From Streptomyces microflavus (GTDB taxonomy: Bacteria; Actinomycetota; Actinomycetes; Streptomycetales; Streptomycetaceae), in the NCBI RefSeq assembly GCF_014650075.1, contig NZ_BMUG01000011.1:310001-374000 (forward strand): a DNA stretch of 64,000 nt. Direction: 5' to 3'. The notes under the pieces are model-generated. The model was given only the letters and a program-made list of their open reading frames with translations. It was not told where the DNA came from and did not search any database. Shown piece by piece: positions 62,586-64,000 of the stretch; position 1 is the first letter of the stretch; each line of letters opens with the position of its first letter. The position numbers and the translations under genes were made by a program.

Positions 62586-63409
62586 ACGGGCCCCGCCGGG
62601 CCGCCGTCCTCGGCTCGCCCATCGCCCACTCCCTCTCCCCGGTCCTGCACCGCGCCGCCTACGCCGAGCTCGGCCTCGACGACTGGTCCTACGACCGGTT
62701 CGAGGTCGACGAGGCGGCGCTGCCCGGCTTCGTCGGGGGGCTGGACCGCTCCTGGGCGGGGCTGTCCCTGACCATGCCGCTGAAGCGGGCGATCATCCCG
62801 CTGCTGGACGAGATCAGCCCGACCGCCGCCTCGGTGGAGGCCGTCAACACGGTCGTTCTCACCGAGGACGGCCGACGGGTCGGCGACAACACGGACATCC
62901 CCGGCATGATCGCCGCCCTGCGCGAGCGCGGGGTCGAGAAGGTCGACTCCGCCGCCGTCCTCGGCGCCGGCGCCACCGCCTCCTCCGCCCTCGCCGCGCT
63001 CGCGGTGATCTGCGCCGGACCGGTCACCGCCTACGTACGCAGCCGGGAACGCGGCGACGAGATGCGGGGCTGGGGGCAGCGTCTCGGCGTGGACGTCCGG
63101 ATCGCCGACTGGGCCGAGGGCGCACGCGCGCTGGAGGCACCGCTCGTCATCGCCACCACCCCGGCCGGTACGACGGACTCCGTGGCCGCCGACGTACCGC
63201 AGCGCCCCGGCATCCTCTTCGACGTGCTGTACGAGCCCTGGCCGACGCCCCTCGCCTCGGCCTGGTCGGCGCGCGGCGGCACGGTCGTCGGGGGGCTCGA
63301 CCTCCTCGTCCACCAGGCGCTGCTCCAGGTCGAGCAGATGACAGGCCGGAGCCCGGTCCCGCTGGCGGCCATGCGGCAGGCAGGGGAAGCCGCGATCGCG
63401 GCCCGCTGA
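62582..63409 (+). CDS. aroE: Shikimate dehydrogenase
   Basis: 275 residues from GTG 62582. LGSPIAHSLSPVLHRAAYAE (shikimate site), GLSLTMPLKRAIIP (catalytic Lys), VGDNTDIPGM (Asp), and a nucleotide loop VLGAGATASSALAAL in place of the classic GGxxxA. Reduces 3-dehydroshikimate with NADPH. Overlaps mltG by four bases and precedes aroC, another enzyme of the same pathway. Confidence 0.95.
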   Translation: MNGPRRAAVLGSPIAHSLSPVLHRAAYAELGLDDWSYDRFEVDEAALPGFVGGLDRSWAGLSLTMPLKRAIIPLLDEISPTAASVEAVNTVVLTEDGRRVGDNTDIPGMIAALRERGVEKVDSAAVLGAGATASSALAALAVICAGPVTAYVRSRERGDEMRGWGQRLGVDVRIADWAEGARALEAPLVIATTPAGTTDSVAADVPQRPGILFDVLYEPWPTPLASAWSARGGTVVGGLDLLVHQALLQVEQMTGRSPVPLAAMRQAGEAAIAAR

Positions 63410-63555
63410 CACGTTCGACCTGATGAAGAGGCGTCCGGTTGCTGGACCGGCGGCCGGACACCGCGCACAGTCGTGGGAGGATCAAAGGCGGCGGGCCGGG
63501 GCCGCGCACCCGGTCGCGCCGTTTGATTTTCAGGCGCGAGCATGAGGGAGCACCG

Positions 63556-64000
63556 TTGAGCAGGTTGCGCTGGCTGACCGCAGGGGAGTCGCACGGCCCC
63601 GCACTGGTGGCGACGCTGGAGGGTCTTCCCGCCGGCGTCCCGGTCACCACGGAGATGGTGGCGGAGGCGCTCGCCCGGCGACGGCTCGGCTACGGCCGCG
63701 GTGCGCGGATGAAGTTCGAGCAGGACGAGGTCACCTTCCTCGGCGGCGTACGGCACGGTCTCACCATGGGCTCCCCGGTCGCCGTCATGGTCGGCAACAC
63801 CGAGTGGCCCAAGTGGGAGCAGGTCATGTCGGCCGACCCGGTCGACCCCGACGAGCTGGCCAAGCTGGCCCGTAACGCCCCGCTGACCCGGCCCCGCCCC
63901 GGCCACGCCGACCTGGCGGGGATGCAGAAGTACGGCTTCGACGAGGCCCGGCCAGTCCTGGAGCGCGCCAGCGCCCGGGAGACCGCCGCACGTGTGGCCC
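63556..64000 (+). CDS. aroC: Chorismate synthase (3' end outside window)
   Basis: 148 codons visible from TTG 63556, with GAGGGAG 6 nt before. LRWLTAGESHGPALVATLEG is the N-terminal signature, then GRGARMKFEQDEVTFLGGVR and NAPLTRPRPGHADLAGMQKY (FMN and substrate binding). Makes chorismate, the precursor used by PabB here. The 146-bp gap after aroE holds no gene I can support. Product certain; length unseen. Confidence 0.95.
   Translation, partial: MSRLRWLTAGESHGPALVATLEGLPAGVPVTTEMVAEALARRRLGYGRGARMKFEQDEVTFLGGVRHGLTMGSPVAVMVGNTEWPKWEQVMSADPVDPDELAKLARNAPLTRPRPGHADLAGMQKYGFDEARPVLERASARETAARVA

Overview
The window is a 64 kb piece of actinobacterial chromosome, almost certainly Streptomyces. 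The evidence is very high GC with G/C at nearly every third codon position, frequent GTG and TTG starts, an SsgB sporulation protein, phosphatidylinositol mannoside genes, a RelA with a long Pro/Ala tail, and the high-copy intergenic palindrome typical of streptomycetes. From memory the gene order matches the S. coelicolor stretch from about SCO1496 (aroC) to SCO1555, read in the opposite direction. I see no integrase, transposase, phage gene or CRISPR array, so this is conserved core chromosome.

Layout. 1-8.2 kb: the end of a BluB-CobT fusion, a siroheme/precorrin gene (cysG-like), an SpoU methyltransferase, a Ser/Thr kinase, a 68-residue membrane peptide with a structured leader, an APH-fold kinase-like protein carrying a pentapeptide repeat, and a zinc-ribbon protein. 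8.2-8.7 kb: five minus-strand tRNA genes (3 Val-GAC, Cys, Gly). 8.9-11.7 kb: pabB-pabC and a double-GNAT acetyltransferase. 11.7-15.2 kb: a DsbA-like protein, small membrane proteins, a 51-residue peptide containing a TTA codon, a CGNR regulator, ssgB and a TIGR02611 protein. 15.2-18.2 kb: two identical tRNA-Val(CAC) genes flanking an 842-residue membrane protein. 18.2-28.5 kb: a DEDDh exonuclease, a DUF4365 pair, thrS, a potassium channel, a HIT protein, an unknown membrane protein and an EF-G paralogue.

28.8-31.5 kb is a tightly coupled phospholipid operon (pgsA, PIM acyltransferase, pimA), followed by a LemA-like protein and pdxS-pdxT (vitamin B6). 33.8-44.1 kb is the DNA repair, secretion and stringent response block: yebC, ruvC-ruvA-ruvB, yajC, secD-secF-apt, relA. 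44.2-48.5 kb holds a DUF349 protein, a membrane-anchored cyclophilin, a metallo-beta-lactamase-fold hydrolase and hisS. 48.6-53.6 kb holds a two-component system, a VKOR protein, rarA and a DUF2470 protein behind an iron box. 53.6-64 kb holds rpsD, a STAND ATPase with TPR-like repeats, the DUF948-DUF6167-alaS-ruvX-mltG-aroE run, and the start of aroC.

Genes are packed with many 4-base ATGA/GTGA overlaps (pabB/pabC, pgsA/acyltransferase/pimA, ruvC/ruvA, secF/apt, histidine kinase/regulator, alaS/ruvX, mltG/aroE). Convergent pairs are separated by long perfect hairpins. Several genes have a TANNNT -10 element placed 7-8 nt before the start codon, which predicts leaderless mRNAs. No new multi-gene defence or mobile system is visible. 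The most interesting items are regulatory or small: the 51-residue TTA-containing peptide behind two palindromes, the 68-residue peptide with a hairpin leader, the HEPAA repeat, the iron box, and the pdxS operator candidate.
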